Of a stretch of DNA of 64,000 nucleotides, positions 28,701 to 39,929 are shown piece after piece (position 1 is the first letter of the stretch; each line of letters opens with the position of its first letter). The stretch spans positions 62,001 through 126,000 of the forward strand of contig RSEE01000061.1 of the NCBI GenBank assembly GCA_003971905.1, given 5' to 3'. The position numbers and the translations under genes were made by a program. The notes beneath the pieces were generated by a model. That model was not told the DNA's origin and ran no database searches. It saw nothing but the letters and a program-made list of their open reading frames with translations. This stretch comes from Moniliella sp. 'wahieum' (taxonomy: Eukaryota > Basidiomycota > Moniliellomycetes > Moniliellales > Moniliellaceae).

Positions 28701-29054
28701 GACGGCCGATTCCTCCCGGTGGCGGGGCAACGCGGACGGGGCCCGAGGTGCCGCCGAGCGTGGCCAGAGCCAGTTCGGCTTTGTCGAGGGTCTGGAAGAA
28801 GACTTTACCACAGCTGTTGCCCGTGTCGGACTCGGCGGGGGAGAGATCAAACTTGACGGGGAGGCAGTGGGCAAAGGCGACCTGGGCAAGCATTTGGGGG
28901 GTAGCATGGGGGGGGATCTGCTTGAGAAGGAGGACGGGGGCCTTGAGCGGCCGCCAGTCGGGCGGGGGAAGTCGACGAGGGAGACGACTCGTTTGGGCGC
29001 GGCGGGCGTCCATTCGGGCGGAGGGGCAGGCGGGACGCTGAGGGCAGCAGCCAT
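25727..29054 (-). CDS. large uncharacterised RRM-like, Pro/Ser-rich protein
   Basis: About 1,090 residues, family not recognised. The start MAAALSVPPAPPPEW at 29054 leads, after a frame break near 28960, into LKAPVLLLKQIPPHATPQML and NSCGKVFFQTLDKAELALAT, which looks like an RRM (RNP2-like VLLLKQIP, RNP1-like GKVFF) at residues about 25-105. A second small block reads KKKQTAVLVQFYAPAAATRL and ITVYAYEEWKKMYESHVNGT near 200-260. A long Pro/Ser/Thr-rich linker follows. The C-terminal third is helical: ELTEEHLLRLPPKVKDQVVS, then RLSALEVDKLVRAYAVDVAH, and after an intron (25946-25985) QDYFPADLYRCLAIALLDHE to the stop at 25727. A frame change lies near 26830. The domain order suggests an RNA-associated scaffold; this is inference. 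The intron acceptor is AAG, less usual. Confidence 0.55.
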
Positions 29055-29483
29055 GGCCGTCGGCAAGGGTGGTGGTGGTGGTGTGGGTGGTGGGGGTGGG
29101 GTTGGTCAGAGCCGGGGCTGGAGGAGGCAAGCAGAAGGTACTATGCGTTTTATCCAGCCAGCAGCGCAAGAAGGGGGCGGCGCGCGTTAACTAATTAAAG
29201 CAGGGGGGCGGTGCACCCCCCGTGCGGGGAGAGGCGGGGGGGTGGGGTGGGCACTGGGGCGCTGTCGGCGCAGTGCCCACCGCCGCCGCCCGCAGCGCCA
29301 GCGGCAGAAGCGCATGCATAAGCCCCTGGCCGCTGCGCTGTGGCCCCCGTGCATGCCGGCAGCCTATCCCATCCCGCGCCTCGGCACACCCCAATCGCTC
29401 TCTCTCGCAGCAATCCTATGGCATCTGCGCAGCCCACACAAACTGGTACGATCAAACCGCCTCCTCCATCTCTTCCCCCCCGC
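29055..29483. promoter_or_regulatory. upstream region of the RRM-like gene
   Basis: Contains a perfect 10-bp inverted repeat, GTGGGCACTG (29247-29256) and CAGTGCCCAC (29271-29280), about 200 bases upstream of the start at 29054. Confidence 0.5.
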
Positions 29484-32400
29484 TCAGCCGCCCGCCTGCG
29501 CCCCCGCCGCGCCCTGGGCCAGGATGCCCTCCACCACCTCCCGCACCACTGTCCGCGCCGTCGGCTCGTCCGCCGTGCACAGCAAGCCCTGGCGCAAGTT
29601 GAGCAGCCGCGTGTGCTTGGACGGGGGCAGCAGCGCTCGCGAGCGCGCCGTGGCCCGTGCCAGCACCGCCTCAAACTCGCTCAGCGGGTTGTAGGCCGCG
29701 TGCACCGAGTAGCCCAAGCAGGGGTACTGGTTCGAGTAGGCCGACGAGCGCACGCTGTCCGTCAGAAGGAGGCGGGATTGCGAGATGAGGCGAATGTCGA
29801 GTGCACTCCTGGAGAAAGAAGGACAGAGCAAAATAATACACACACAAGTCAGTCAGTGAAAACAAAGCAGCAGCAGCAAGAGACAACGTACCCGCCGCCA
29901 AAGGTGACTAGCACATGGGACACGCCCAGCGCATCAATGTCGAACCGGGGCACGTTATCTGGCGGGACCGCATGGGCCGCTTGCAGCCCCTGCAGTGCAT
30001 CCAGCACCGGGAATGTGTCCCGCAACAGACGAAGGAAGCGGATCCAGTGGACCATCTGCTTGTTGCCCGGTGCGTTGAGGTAGGCCTCGAGAAAGTAGCA
30101 TGTCCATTCGTGCGGGTTGCGTTCGGGTTTGCGATGCGGGTAGGAAGGGTGGGGCAAGCGCTCCACATCCAACCGATACTCCCATCCGCTCTTAACGTTC
30201 TCCCAGCGCACCGTCGCCAGCGCCCGGTTGGCATAGACAAAGCGGACCTGGTCCAGCCTTGTCTGTTGCAAGCCGAGGTGCGGGACCTCCTTTTTGCCCT
30301 GCAGCGATAACACTGCACGCGCCAACACAACCACCCGGAGCAACCGCACGGCAAGCTCGCGCACCTGCTCCACCGCCTGAGCCGCATGGGGCGAACTGAT
30401 GCGCATCACACGCGTCGACGGATCAAATCGCACCTCCAACCCTTCCTCGGAACGCATCGGCTCATCCGACAAGCCCACCTCGTACGACCAGCACAGGGCA
30501 AAACACATTCCTTCCCCCTCGACCCGAGCAAACAAGTTGGGCCGCACCCACGCTGCCAGCTCGCCCAGCAGTGGCGCTGCCTCGATCGAGAGAGAGGGGA
30601 TGAGTGCTTCCCATTCGTTCCCATCTGTTTTATCCTTGTCTTGCAAAGCCACAGGCCGAGTGTGGACGAGGGTTGGGGCGCGTGGTAGAAGGCAAGCTTC
30701 TGCTGCACACTGGCGTACGAAGCGACAACCCGGGCATAGTCGTGCAACCATCGGATTTCCTCGGTCGACAAGGGCGCATCGGCAGACCAGGTGGAAGGAG
30801 CGATTTTGCTGGCTAGCTGGGCGCGGTCAAGCCAGCGGATAGTCTGTAGCAGCAGCGTACCGGATGCCTCGCCGGCCGACTTGACCGTCTCCATCAGCCC
30901 TACCCGCGTCGCGTGCATCGTTGCGCCCACCACCAGGTACGCGCCCGCCCGCACCGGCACAAACACATAGCTCGCCTGTAATGTTGGGTCGAGCTGCATC
31001 CATGCCGCCTCGTTGAGCGGCAGCGTACGTACCAACGGCAGTCCCGCAAACGTGATTCGCTGCTCAAGGTCTTGCAGCAACACCTCCAATGCCACTTCTT
31101 GCCATGAAGCCAGCATCTGGTTCGGGTCTTTACGCAGGCGTGCGCCCAGCGGGGCGAGCAGCGTGCCGTACGGCCCTTGCGATAAGGACAGAAGCACATG
31201 GTCCCCTCCTGCACCGGCGGAACGACCGCTGCGCTCAATGCGCCCGACACGGTGCTCAGGCTCAGTTCCAGCGCCAGGTCCGCTGGGAGCGGGAGCGTTG
31301 CCGCTTGCCGTCGTTGCGATCCATCGAGGTGGGATGTACTGCCCTGACAGGGGCGCACCAAGTGCTCCAAGGCGCGGTGGGCATGCTCGCTCGTTGTTTG
31401 ACGCAGCGTTGTCTCCAAGTCTAACGCGTCGGGTTGCAGGGCTCTCGATTCCGACACCCCCAAGCCAGGGGCGGACCAATGTGCCGAAAGATGAGAGCGC
31501 AGGGGCGGAGCCAGCAGCTCGTCGGTCGCTGCGCCTCCAGGGCCGGAGGTGTGATGGTGATCGTTCCGGGGAAAGGCAATTGGGAGCGGGCAGCTCAGTT
31601 GTACCGCGTCGTGGTTCGGCTCGTTGCTGGAACCAGTAAGTAAGCTCGAGCGAAGTGCCTGGGTTCCAACGGACTTGTATATTGGACCCCCACTCGCGAC
31701 TGGCGAGATGGAGGGCTTGATAGTGAAGAATTTCGAGTTGGTATGTCAAGGCCGCTTGACGGAGGTAGTGGAAGAGTCGTTGAAGTGCCTTGCGATCCGG
31801 TGGAGGGGGCGGGCTTCCTCCTCCGCTTCCTCACTGGCATTGGGAGGCGGTGGTGGGGATAAGATGCTGTCAGCCTGAGAGAGAATGAGAGCTTTTTGGA
31901 TGTCGTTGGGCTTGGAAGGGAAGCGGGCCGAGCCGGCCCCAGTGACCGTGAGGTGAAACTCGATGGAGAGCAGATACCATCGGTCATGGGGCTCGTTTCC
32001 CGATAGGGTGACTTGAGCCGTAAAGAGACCCTCGGCGCGTAGAGTCGCCTTGCCATCCTGGACACTGTACTCTGCCAATTCCGATGGCAGGTCCTCCCCG
32101 CATGCGAGACGGAGACGCACAGCTGACGAAAGAGCATCAATGATAGCCAGTTGCTCCTTCAGACAGCTCGTCGCGTCGGGAGGAAGCCCGGTGACCGAGG
32201 CGGGCGCAAGGTGGAAGTTTCCCGTGCTGAGCACGTCGATTGCAGAAAGAATGTCATAGTGTCGCACTCGTGCGCCCGGCAAGCTCTTTCGCACAGCGAT
32301 CAAGTCATGGATCACTTGGTTGGCCTGGCCAAACTGTTCGTTCACCAGACCAATCAGGTCGCGTGTCTGCAGCGCCGCTTTGGACTTGGACGCCCACATG

Positions 32401-32930
32401 ACTACCACGAGCAACTTGGCCAGTTGTCGGCGCACATCCAGAACAGTGTCGAATATTTTCTTGCGTCGCTCGTCGCCCGACAAGGAGCCCATGCTGAACG
32501 CAGAAGCTGGGTCAGTAGGGGCCGACAGACACCGCAACAGAGATGCAGGCGGGGGAGCAGGGCACGCACGTCTCGCCTAGGTTGAGGAAACTCTCATAGG
32601 CAAAATTGGCCATGCGGATGACCATGTCGCGGAGCGGGATGAGACCCTCGGTCTCGTGGAGCATGTCGTTGCGTAGCTGGTCCAGCGGCAAATTGGGGTC
32701 GACGAAAGGGCGCTTGCTACGTGCACGCTCGGACAGGGGCTGGAGCGTGCGCAGGTGCGTGGCCGACGGCGCGACGGAGGGGCAGAGGCAGGGCTGCCGG
32801 CGTGCGCCGACGGCGGGGCCGAGGCGGGGATGGACACCATGGGCGACGCGGTGTCGGGGGCGGCGAGGGGAGGCGCGGCGAGGCGCGGCTTGGACGGCAC
32901 GCCGGGATGGGCGGGGGAAGGGGCGGACAT
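29484..32930 (-). CDS. MED14: Mediator subunit 14 (Rgr1)
   Basis: Backbone subunit linking head, middle and tail of the Mediator coactivator of RNA polymerase II. The N-terminal MED14 block is clear: LRNDMLHETEGLIPLRDMVI, MANFAYESFLNLGET, an intron (about 32508-32570), MGSLSGDERRKKIFDTVLDV, RRQLAKLLVVVMWASKSKAA, VRHYDILSAIDVLSTGNFHL and SVQDGKATLRAEGLFTAQVT. Downstream come ASWQEVALEVLLQDLEQRIT, GAYLVVGATMHATRVGLMET, STEEIRWLHDYARVVASYAS, LIPSLSIEAAPLLGELAAWV and, after an intron ending near 29815, ILAQGAAGAQAGG with TGA at 29484. Frame breaks lie near 32740, 31750 and 30660. The start at 32930 (MSAPSPAHPGVPSKP) is my choice; another ATG at 33129 opens a different frame that reaches the conserved block directly. 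About 1,110 residues, consistent with the family. Confidence 0.9.
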
Positions 32931-33280
32931 GGGGGGCTGGCGGCAAGCAGAGGCGGAGCGTGCCTGAGGAGGAGGCGCACGACGCACACACAGCCCCAGA
33001 AGCACGCCGGCGATGGACGGTGGTGGTGGTGGAGGCGGGCGGGGTGGCGGAGATGCGCGTGGCCGTGGGCTGGCTGGCTGCGCTGGCTGGCTGCGCTGGC
33101 CTGCGTGTGTCCAGGCCAGAGCGCGGCATTGGCGAGGATCGATGGCGTCGATGAGATGGATGCGACGACAGCCCCCGCTAGGGTTACGCTTTTCAACATT
33201 GCAGCGCTTGTTGCACACCGACTCTCCGAGTGGCCCGGTCGTTTGCACCGATTGCCGCTTGCTCTACACCAATCATTAAT

Positions 33281-33311
33281 CATCGATCATCGATCATCAT
33301 CGATCGTCATC
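33281..33311. promoter_or_regulatory. GATCATCGATC motif cluster upstream of MED14
   Basis: Three overlapping ATCGATC units (CATCGATCATCGATCATC, then ATCGATCGTC), about 350 bases before the MED14 start. The same word occurs upstream of several other genes. Confidence 0.4.
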
Positions 33312-34184
33312 AACCACGCATCGTTAATCTTCACAGATCTCCCCTCTGCTTCCCACTGCCCCATCGACCACGCCATCGCCATCGCTCCTCTCCCTGTCGG
33401 GAGCTGAGAGAGGAGCAACAAGCTGTAAGCAAGGGTCCGCATTCCGTGTGATGATGCATGATGGACGGGGAAGCGTGGTGGCTCTGGGGCGACTTCGTAG
33501 CCCAGCGCGAACCAACTGTGTGTTACGTTGTGAATCAAGACACCTTCTGATGCATCTACTTTGTCCCTGTCGCCGTTTTGGGGACTATTGGTGCGAGGTG
33601 AAGATACTACTGTCGTTCTGCGATTGACGTCGAGTGGTAGTCGGTACAAGTACAGTACTTGCGTTCGGCGGCCGGCCGCAAGCCCTTTTACACAAGCATT
33701 TAAGGCTTACCTTTTGGGGACCAACTTCAAATTCTTCAAAGACCAAAAAATTCAACGCGCTGAGGCTGTGCACTGATGTTGAGCGCGCTGATATATGATC
33801 CCCTGAGTCTGAGCGCTGAGCCTGAGCCGCGGTGGATGGTTGTGTTGTGCGGATGCAGATGCGGACCGAAGGTGTGGGTGGATGGATAAAACAGTTTGTT
33901 GGGACCCGTGGTCCCGTACTTAGGCCAAGGTGCCTCATCACCCTTCACCCCTGATTTGTCCTCCCAAGCCTCCACGTGTATACTCAGGCTTGTTTGAACC
34001 CCTGTCTCTAGGTGTGGCACAAGGCTTAGACCTCAACCACCACCATCGCGATTGCATTGCTCTACATCTCCAGAGGTTCTTCACCCAATCCCTTGGGTTC
34101 CTCCGGTCTTACACAGTTGGTTCAATGGACGAAGATGTGGAACCTGTGCTGGGCGGGTAAAAACGGGTTTTGAAGTCGGTGCGG

Positions 34185-34330
34185 CCGAGGCCTGGACTCA
34201 GGCAGGCCTGAGACTCAACTCAGGCTGAGACCTCGCGGCGGGCTGGCCTGGAACGGGAGTCCATGCGCTGGTGTGCTGGCAGCGCTGAGGGCCTCGCCTC
34301 AGCGCGAAGCCTCAGCTGCCTCAGCTACCC
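34185..34330. repeat. CTCAG/CTGAG-rich short repeat block
   Basis: Many direct and inverted copies of CTGAG and CTCAG around AGGCCTGAG-like words within 150 bases; it can fold into several hairpins. Not coding. Confidence 0.5.
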
Positions 34331-34583
34331 CGAGTTCTAATAGAGGCATTTGTCAGGCCCAGCCTATAGTCCAGCCTATTAGTCCAACCCGGAGGTCCGG
34401 CACGGCCAAATGTGACGTCAGTACTCAGTGGATGAGTCTGTGCTTGCCTCGGGCCTCGGCGTAGTGCATTCTGCGCCCTGCGCCCCAGCCGGCCGCAGCA
34501 GGCCCCACACCCGCCTTTCCCAGGGCGTGGGGTGGGATCTGGGGGGGTCTGGGGGATCTGAGATCTGAGAGCGCAGCGGCAGA

Positions 34584-35059
34584 CACTGCCCCCTTGCCCC
34601 TCTTCACTCTTGCCACGCAAGTGCTGCCGCTCTGGCGATGGGCACCTGAGGCGTGGAGCCCAGCGAATAGCGGATGCGCTGCAGGGCACCGCCAGAGACG
34701 CACTGCCCTGCCAGCGCACCGCCCGACAGCCTCTGCCTGCCACTGCCCCCCCGCCCATGGACGAGCCGGGCAGAGCGCGAGGGGGTCGGCGGGGGGGCAG
34801 CGTCACGCCCAGCGTTGCGCCGAGCGTTGCGCCCCACCCAGCATCCTCGCAAGCGGCAAGCCAGGCCGACTCGGCCCGCCGCGCCCCCCTGCCCATGCCC
34901 AGCCATCATGCATCCCAGGCAGCAGCAGGCAGAGGGGCAGATGGATGGGTGATCGATGACGTAGCCGCTGTCCGGAGGCTGAGTACGGCCAGTGTGTAGT
35001 CAGGACTCGGTACCAGCACTGGGCTCTGTCCGTACAGCTCGCATTGCACCACACTGCCC
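34584..35059. promoter_or_regulatory. cluster of CACTGCCC sites before HSP20-like gene
   Basis: CACTGCCC at 34584 (as CACTGCCCCCTTGC), 34701, 34741 and 35052. The 14-base form recurs at 61605 upstream of the cyclin gene. Confidence 0.4.
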
Positions 35060-35213
35060 ACGCACGCAACCCACCACCACCCCCCGCAACAAAAATCCTA
35101 GCCTTCCTTCCTGCTGGCTCGCCAACGCCCTCGCCTCCCCCCTGCGCGACTTGTCTCTGCTCCTCCTCCTCCCACCACCACCTCGCGTTAGCGCGCTGCT
35201 CGCCGCCTGCAGA

Positions 35214-35979
35214 ATGGCGGATCGCAACAGCTGGAAATCGCTGCTGCCCGACGACGATCCGCTGTATGTGCCGCCCCATGTCGTCCCCGCCACCCGCTCG
35301 CCTCCCCCGCCGCCGCACCTGCGCCAGCACAGGACGAAGAGAATCTGGACCAGGTCTCCTCCCGCTCTGCGCCCCCCAACCTAAGTGCCCACCAACGCAC
35401 CCTGTCCCCCCTGTCCTTGCCCGAGCGCTCGAGCCCAGCACGCAGTACTCCGTCTTGGAATGGCCAGAGCGGCGAACCAGAGTATGTGGTGCAACAGTCG
35501 CCTGTGCCTACCATCCCCTTTCTCGAGCAACGCCCTGCTCCCCCCGAGACGACGCTCACCGTCGACACGCACGCGTGCGGGGACCATCCGCTTGTACCTA
35601 CCTGGCTTTGCCATTGAGGGACTGACACTCAGCGTCAAGGCACGTCACACGGTGCACATTGTGGCAGACAAGTGGGACGACGAGTCGGGCGGGCACTTTG
35701 AGCGACGGGTATTGTTCGGTCCGGATGCCGATATGCGCAAGGTGCGCGCTCAGTTTGATGACCACTTTCTCTTGGTGCATGTTCCGTTGAAGCAGGGCCG
35801 TTCGCGCCCCAGCTCGCCCATGCAACTCCCCTGCCCCGTCCGACTCGACCTCCATCTCCTCCTGTAGCCACACCCCAGCCGGCCCGCTGGCCGAAGCTCC
35901 ATCGGCCCTCAAACCTGTCCCTCCGCTGGCTGTTGGTCTCCCCGCTGTCCCCCCCGTGGCCGACCAAGGGACCAGGTGA
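35214..35979 (+). CDS. HSP20/alpha-crystallin-like protein
   Basis: Begins MADRNSWKSLLPDDDPLYVP, then a Pro/Ser-rich linker (LSPLSLPERSSPARSTPSWN) of about 100 residues. The folded part reads GTIRLYLPGFAIEGLTLSVK, ARHTVHIVADKWDDESGGHF, ERRVLFGPDADMRKVRAQFD and DHFLLVHVPLKQGRSRP. This has the strand pattern of an alpha-crystallin domain: PGF..E.L.V near its start, then HFERRV.F, and VRAQFD.H.LLVHVP at its end. Frame changes fall near 35395 and 35555. One frame then stops at 35867, another runs on to TGA 35977 with SDSTSISSCSHTPAGPLAEA. It lacks a C-terminal IxI motif in what I can read, so a chaperone role is uncertain; it could be a p23/HSP20-fold scaffold. Confidence 0.6.
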
Positions 35980-37143
35980 AAGCCAAATACCAGACTTGGC
36001 TCTGTCTTTCCGGCCATCGCTGTTCTGGTCGTGTTGCACTGCGCCGCCCGCTCTGGTGCCCAGCTTGGGCATCTTGTCTTTTTTCGCGCATTCCACTTCT
36101 TATACCCGCCTGTACGCATCCATCGATGCGTACATTCACCCATCCATCCGTCCATCCATACATTCATCCATCCATTCGTCCATCTGTTCGTCCATTCATT
36201 CATCCATCCGTCCATTCATCCGCCATTGATCCATTCATCCGCCATTGATCCATCCATCCGCCATTGATCCATCCATCCATCCGTTCCGCCTATAGTCGAT
36301 CAGCTCCGTCGCTACGCCTCGTCTTTCTCCACGCCCCCAGTTCTGGTTCCAGGCAAGGCAGGCAATCAAGCCAGTGCCTTGCTTTCCTTATTTTTTGCGT
36401 CGTACGATGGGGCCTGAGACTCGGGCGGTGAGCCTCTGCGACCTGGACCTAGTCTTGGAACGCGCTGTTTCCCCGCCCTCTCGCTTGGCCCGTTCCCCGC
36501 CTCTTGTCTCCGCCACTTTTTTTGTTCGGCGTCCTGTCTAAGCTCCCGTTTTCCAATGTAACCCGCCACCGGTACGATCTGCCTGGTTGGTGGTCTTTTT
36601 TCTCTCAGTTGTTCTCTGTCGTTCGTTGGCCGTAGGGGCCAGTGGTACGGACCGTGCCAAGACCCCGCGGGAGGGCAGGAGGACTGGATGACAGGGCATG
36701 CAATTGCAGGTGAGGTCTACGCGAAAGCCGAGAGAAGATAAAGAACGGCGCGAACAAATACGGGACCAAGAAGGACAAGGGTGAGAGAAGAGCACGCACG
36801 GGTGAAAGGATAGGACACAGTGGCATGGTATGCATTGACAGTCGCTCGCCGTCTCACCCCCAGCTCCGCTTGATGAGCTTAGCCCCCAGAGTCAGAACGC
36901 CTAGACGCAGCTTGCAACCTGCAGCGCGCGCAAGGGTAACGTAACCGTTAGTTTAGACAGATTCCACGCTACAGCGGGGAGGAGGGAGGGGAGGGGGGGG
37001 GGTTAGTACTCCCTGTTCCACCACCTCACGCAGCAAACACCCACCCACGTGGGGCGGGCCTGTTGATAGTCCCAGCCCCAGGCACCCCATTCCGATACCC
37101 CGAGGCCGGGTGCCCATCTCGGAAACCTGCCGCACGCACCTTG
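35980..37143. other. repeat-bearing intergenic region
   Basis: About 1.2 kb with the CATC minisatellite (36120-36285) and an unremarkable AT-richer part from 36350. Open frames near 36540-36840 (-) look random. A G-run sits at 36993-37001. Confidence 0.5.
36120..36285 (+). repeat. CATC tetranucleotide tract with 19-bp minisatellite
   Basis: (CATC)-like tract containing three tandem 19-bp units beginning at 36217, 36236 and 36255, each CATCCGCCATTGATCCATY. Confidence 0.85.
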
Positions 37144-38985
37144 TCATGACCCTATTCCAAGCGACCCCACAAGCCCAGGGTGGCACTCCAAAACGCATGT
37201 CAGACCGAAAGCAGCGGGAGAAACGAACAGAGCGTACCAATCACTGGGCCGGTTGGGACGAAGCTGTTGAATGTGTGGCTGGTGCGGAAACAGACCCAGA
37301 TGCAGACCCGAAGCAGGCGCAGAAGCAGGCGCAGGCACCGTCGCGGTCGCAGCGGTGGAAGTAGCAGCGCGGTTGTGCGCTTGGGCGCGCCGTCGTTCCA
37401 ACAACGCAATCCGCGCTTGCATCTCTTGAATTTGACGTTCTTTCGCCAGCAGTTCCGCGCTCGGCGCTACCACAGCCGGAACGGCAGGGGCGCGGGGAGA
37501 GGACGAGGACGAGGGCGGGCTTACCACGGCCAAGCCGGGACTAGGTGCCGGTGCCGGTACCGGTACCGGTAATGATGCAGCAGGCCGGCAGGCGGCAGGC
37601 ACAGGTACAGGTACAGACACAGGCGGAAATGGCGAACCGGTCGCGCCGCCTGTTCGGACTTTGAGACTCTGCTCGAACTGAACGATGGACTGGACCAAAG
37701 CCGGAGGGAGCGAAGCCAAGTCTGGCGCGGGCAGGCTTGATGGAGGCACAGGTGAAGGCACATGCACAGGTGCAGGTACAGGTGCAGGTGCAGGTACAGG
37801 TTGGGCGCCAAAGTTTCAGGCCGCAAGAGCAACAAGATAGGCGAGCATCTTGGCCCGTTTCGTCTCCATCTCGGGGGTTTGGGTAGGATGGTGTACGCCT
37901 GCTGCGGGAGACGGCGCGTCGTTGGTTAGTGCAATTTGTACCTTGACCTCCGGCACAAACGGTCCTTTTTTCGATAGGGCTTGTAGCTGCGCACGAAGCG
38001 AAGCGAGTTGTGCCACCATCTCTGCTGTCGACTCTGTTGGAGGCTTATCCTTGGCCAGATGCACAGACGCAGACGCAGGCACAGGCACAGGCACATGCAC
38101 AGGCACAGGCGCAGGGGCAAGGGCGATCGGCCCGGCAGGAGGGAGTGCCGTGCCCGCGGCGGAGGACACAATGTTAGAGGCGGGGAATGAGACAGAGGAG
38201 GGTAGTGAGGTCGTGGCGGGCGGCGTGAAAGGGGTCGGGTTGGCCGGGTTGGCCATGGGTGGGAGGGGTGGACCAGGTAGGGCAGGCGCCAAAGGAGGCG
38301 GTGCTGCCAACGGCGGTGGGACCGTAGGCACCAGATATGGGTGCGACGGGGCAACCCCCGTAAATGGAACGCCGGCGGAGGTGCCATTGCTCCTGCCCAA
38401 ATGAGCGGGAAGAGGCGGAGGAGGCGGGGGAGGCCCCGGCGGCAGCCATGGGGGCATCGGTGGCGGCCCGGCGGAGCCTTGCGGGAAAGAGGGAAACTTG
38501 GTGGTGGTCCGGGGGGCGGTACATGCGAGGGCGGGAGCGCTGCCAGGGTGCACAATCGCAATGTCAGTTCCACTCGAAGAAAGATTGGCACGTACGTTTG
38601 AACCGAGGTCCGGGCGGATCGGGAGGCGGCGGCGCGGCGGCGGGCCGGGCGGTGGGTGGCGGTGGGCCGGGCGGAGGTGGGCGGCGGAGTGCTGCGGATT
38701 GTCCAGATCATAGTACCCTCTTGCGCGCTTGAAGCGGCCCGAGCGCGGGTAGACGACCTGGGTGGCCGCAGGAGTGCGAGGCGCGGCGCTCCCGCCGCCG
38801 TCGTAGTCGAGCTCAAACGCCTGCTCGTGCACAGGCGGCGGGCGGGATGGGCGGGGGGGCGTCGGGGTTCAAGGGGCCGAGGGGGCTCCTTGGGCCACCC
38901 AAGGCCAGCTCGCCCTCTTCCATCTGCCCAGAGTCCGATGCGGCGGCACAGGCGCAGATGCGTCGACGCCTGCTCCGTCGGCCAT
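37144..38985 (-). CDS. proline-rich protein with Val-Pro repeats, unknown
   Basis: From ATG 38985 the product reads MADGAGVDASAPVPP, and after one restored base ASDSGQMEEGELALGGP. It continues EQAFELDYDGGGSAAPRTPA, VVYPRSGRFKRARGYYDLDN, long poly-Pro runs, VPVHVPVPVPASASVHLAKD and a helical ESTAEMVAQLASLRAQLQAL. An in-frame TGA at 37816-37818 follows AYLVALAA; the same frame then stays open through PVPAPAPVPAPVHVPSPVPP, LPPALVQSIVQFEQSLKVR and a coiled coil AELLAKERQIQEMQARIALL to 37144. Similar repeats on both sides suggest one gene, with the TGA an error or a genuine early stop. The last 60 residues may be intronic (GTACGC donor near 37238). No family recognised; poly-Pro and coiled coil suggest a scaffold, perhaps RNA-linked. 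Confidence 0.5.
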
Positions 38986-39929
38986 GGCGGTCAAGATGGA
39001 GATGGAAGGATTGCGTTGGCCGCCGTTTGAATTCGCGTGGGCGCTGCAGCTCGGCGCTCTGCCCGCGGGACACGCAGCCGTTCCGCCGCAATTCCGCCGC
39101 CAGCTTCATGAGAAACAGGATGCTGCATGAGCGCGTGACCGGTGACCGTGACGTGTTCCCGTGAGAATCATGTGTGATGTGCCCGGTGAGGCCGGTGCCG
39201 ACGGGAGCAATAAACGTGAACAGACTTCAAGCACTCCAAACATCCCCTCTTCCTCGAGTATATCGCTCCCGCCTCAACTGGTTGAGGTTGAGTCCTGTAC
39301 GTTTCACGATCTCATCTCTTACATTTTCTGTCACGGTGGCCTGCACTATACTGTCATCATGAGGGGGAAGTCACGATGACCCGCAGCGGTGACTCCAGTC
39401 AAACGCCGTCGACCATCGCTCTTCCATGGGAAAAATATGGTATGGGTGCAGTCGCTAGCTCGGTTTTGCCCCTCCAACCTCTCGCAGTGAAGTGGCGTCT
39501 GGATATAACATCCTGGTTAGGAGCGAATGGCGGGCGCCAGAGAGCCCTGAGGCCTGACCAGCTAGCGACTCCATTTATGGTTTCCTAGCTAGTTTGGCAC
39601 GATCAAGCAGCCTCACACGCCGGATGAGCGTGCCATTTAAGCACAGCGCCTCCTTTTTGTTCTAGTCGCCTATGTGAATGAAGTTAGATTCACCTCCCAT
39701 CTATCCGACACCATACGAGGGAGGTCACCGCGTCATGTATCATGTACTAGCTACGCATGCAGCTTCCGCATATGGCCATCAATATGCAAACGCCGGTGGG
39801 CCGTGGAAGAGGAAGGAGAACGACAAGTCGTAGTAAGGATAGGAGCAAGAGGGGGGTAAAAGGGGGGAGGACGGGCTGCCAATGACAGCAGCAGGTTTTA
39901 TACTTCCTCACATGGAAAGGAAGAAATGC
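38986..39929. promoter_or_regulatory. promoter of proline-rich gene and eIF3a 3' flank
   Basis: Carries GTGACCGGTGACCGTGACG at 39135-39153, about 150 bases upstream of the start at 38985. The remainder (39200-39900) is AT-richer with no coding signal. Confidence 0.5.

Larger units (their letters stand above)
32931..35213. other. 2.3-kb gene-poor region between MED14 and HSP20-like gene
   Basis: Near MED14: TAGGGTTACG at 33179-33188 and a GATCATCGATC cluster at 33281-33311. The middle, 33500-34150, has moderate GC and no recognisable protein. 34150-34330 is built of short CTCAG/CTGAG repeats. 34550-35060 carries four CACTGCCC sites before the HSP20-like gene. No gene supported. Confidence 0.5.

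Noticed and set aside
33960-34020. tRNA-like TTTGAACCCCTG
   Set aside because: No matching A box, anticodon arm or acceptor stem could be drawn around it. Other TTCGAA/TTGAAC words in the window failed the same test.
36120-36285. CRISPR-like repeat spacing in the CATC tract
   Set aside because: Units abut with no unique spacers; it is a simple minisatellite in a eukaryote.
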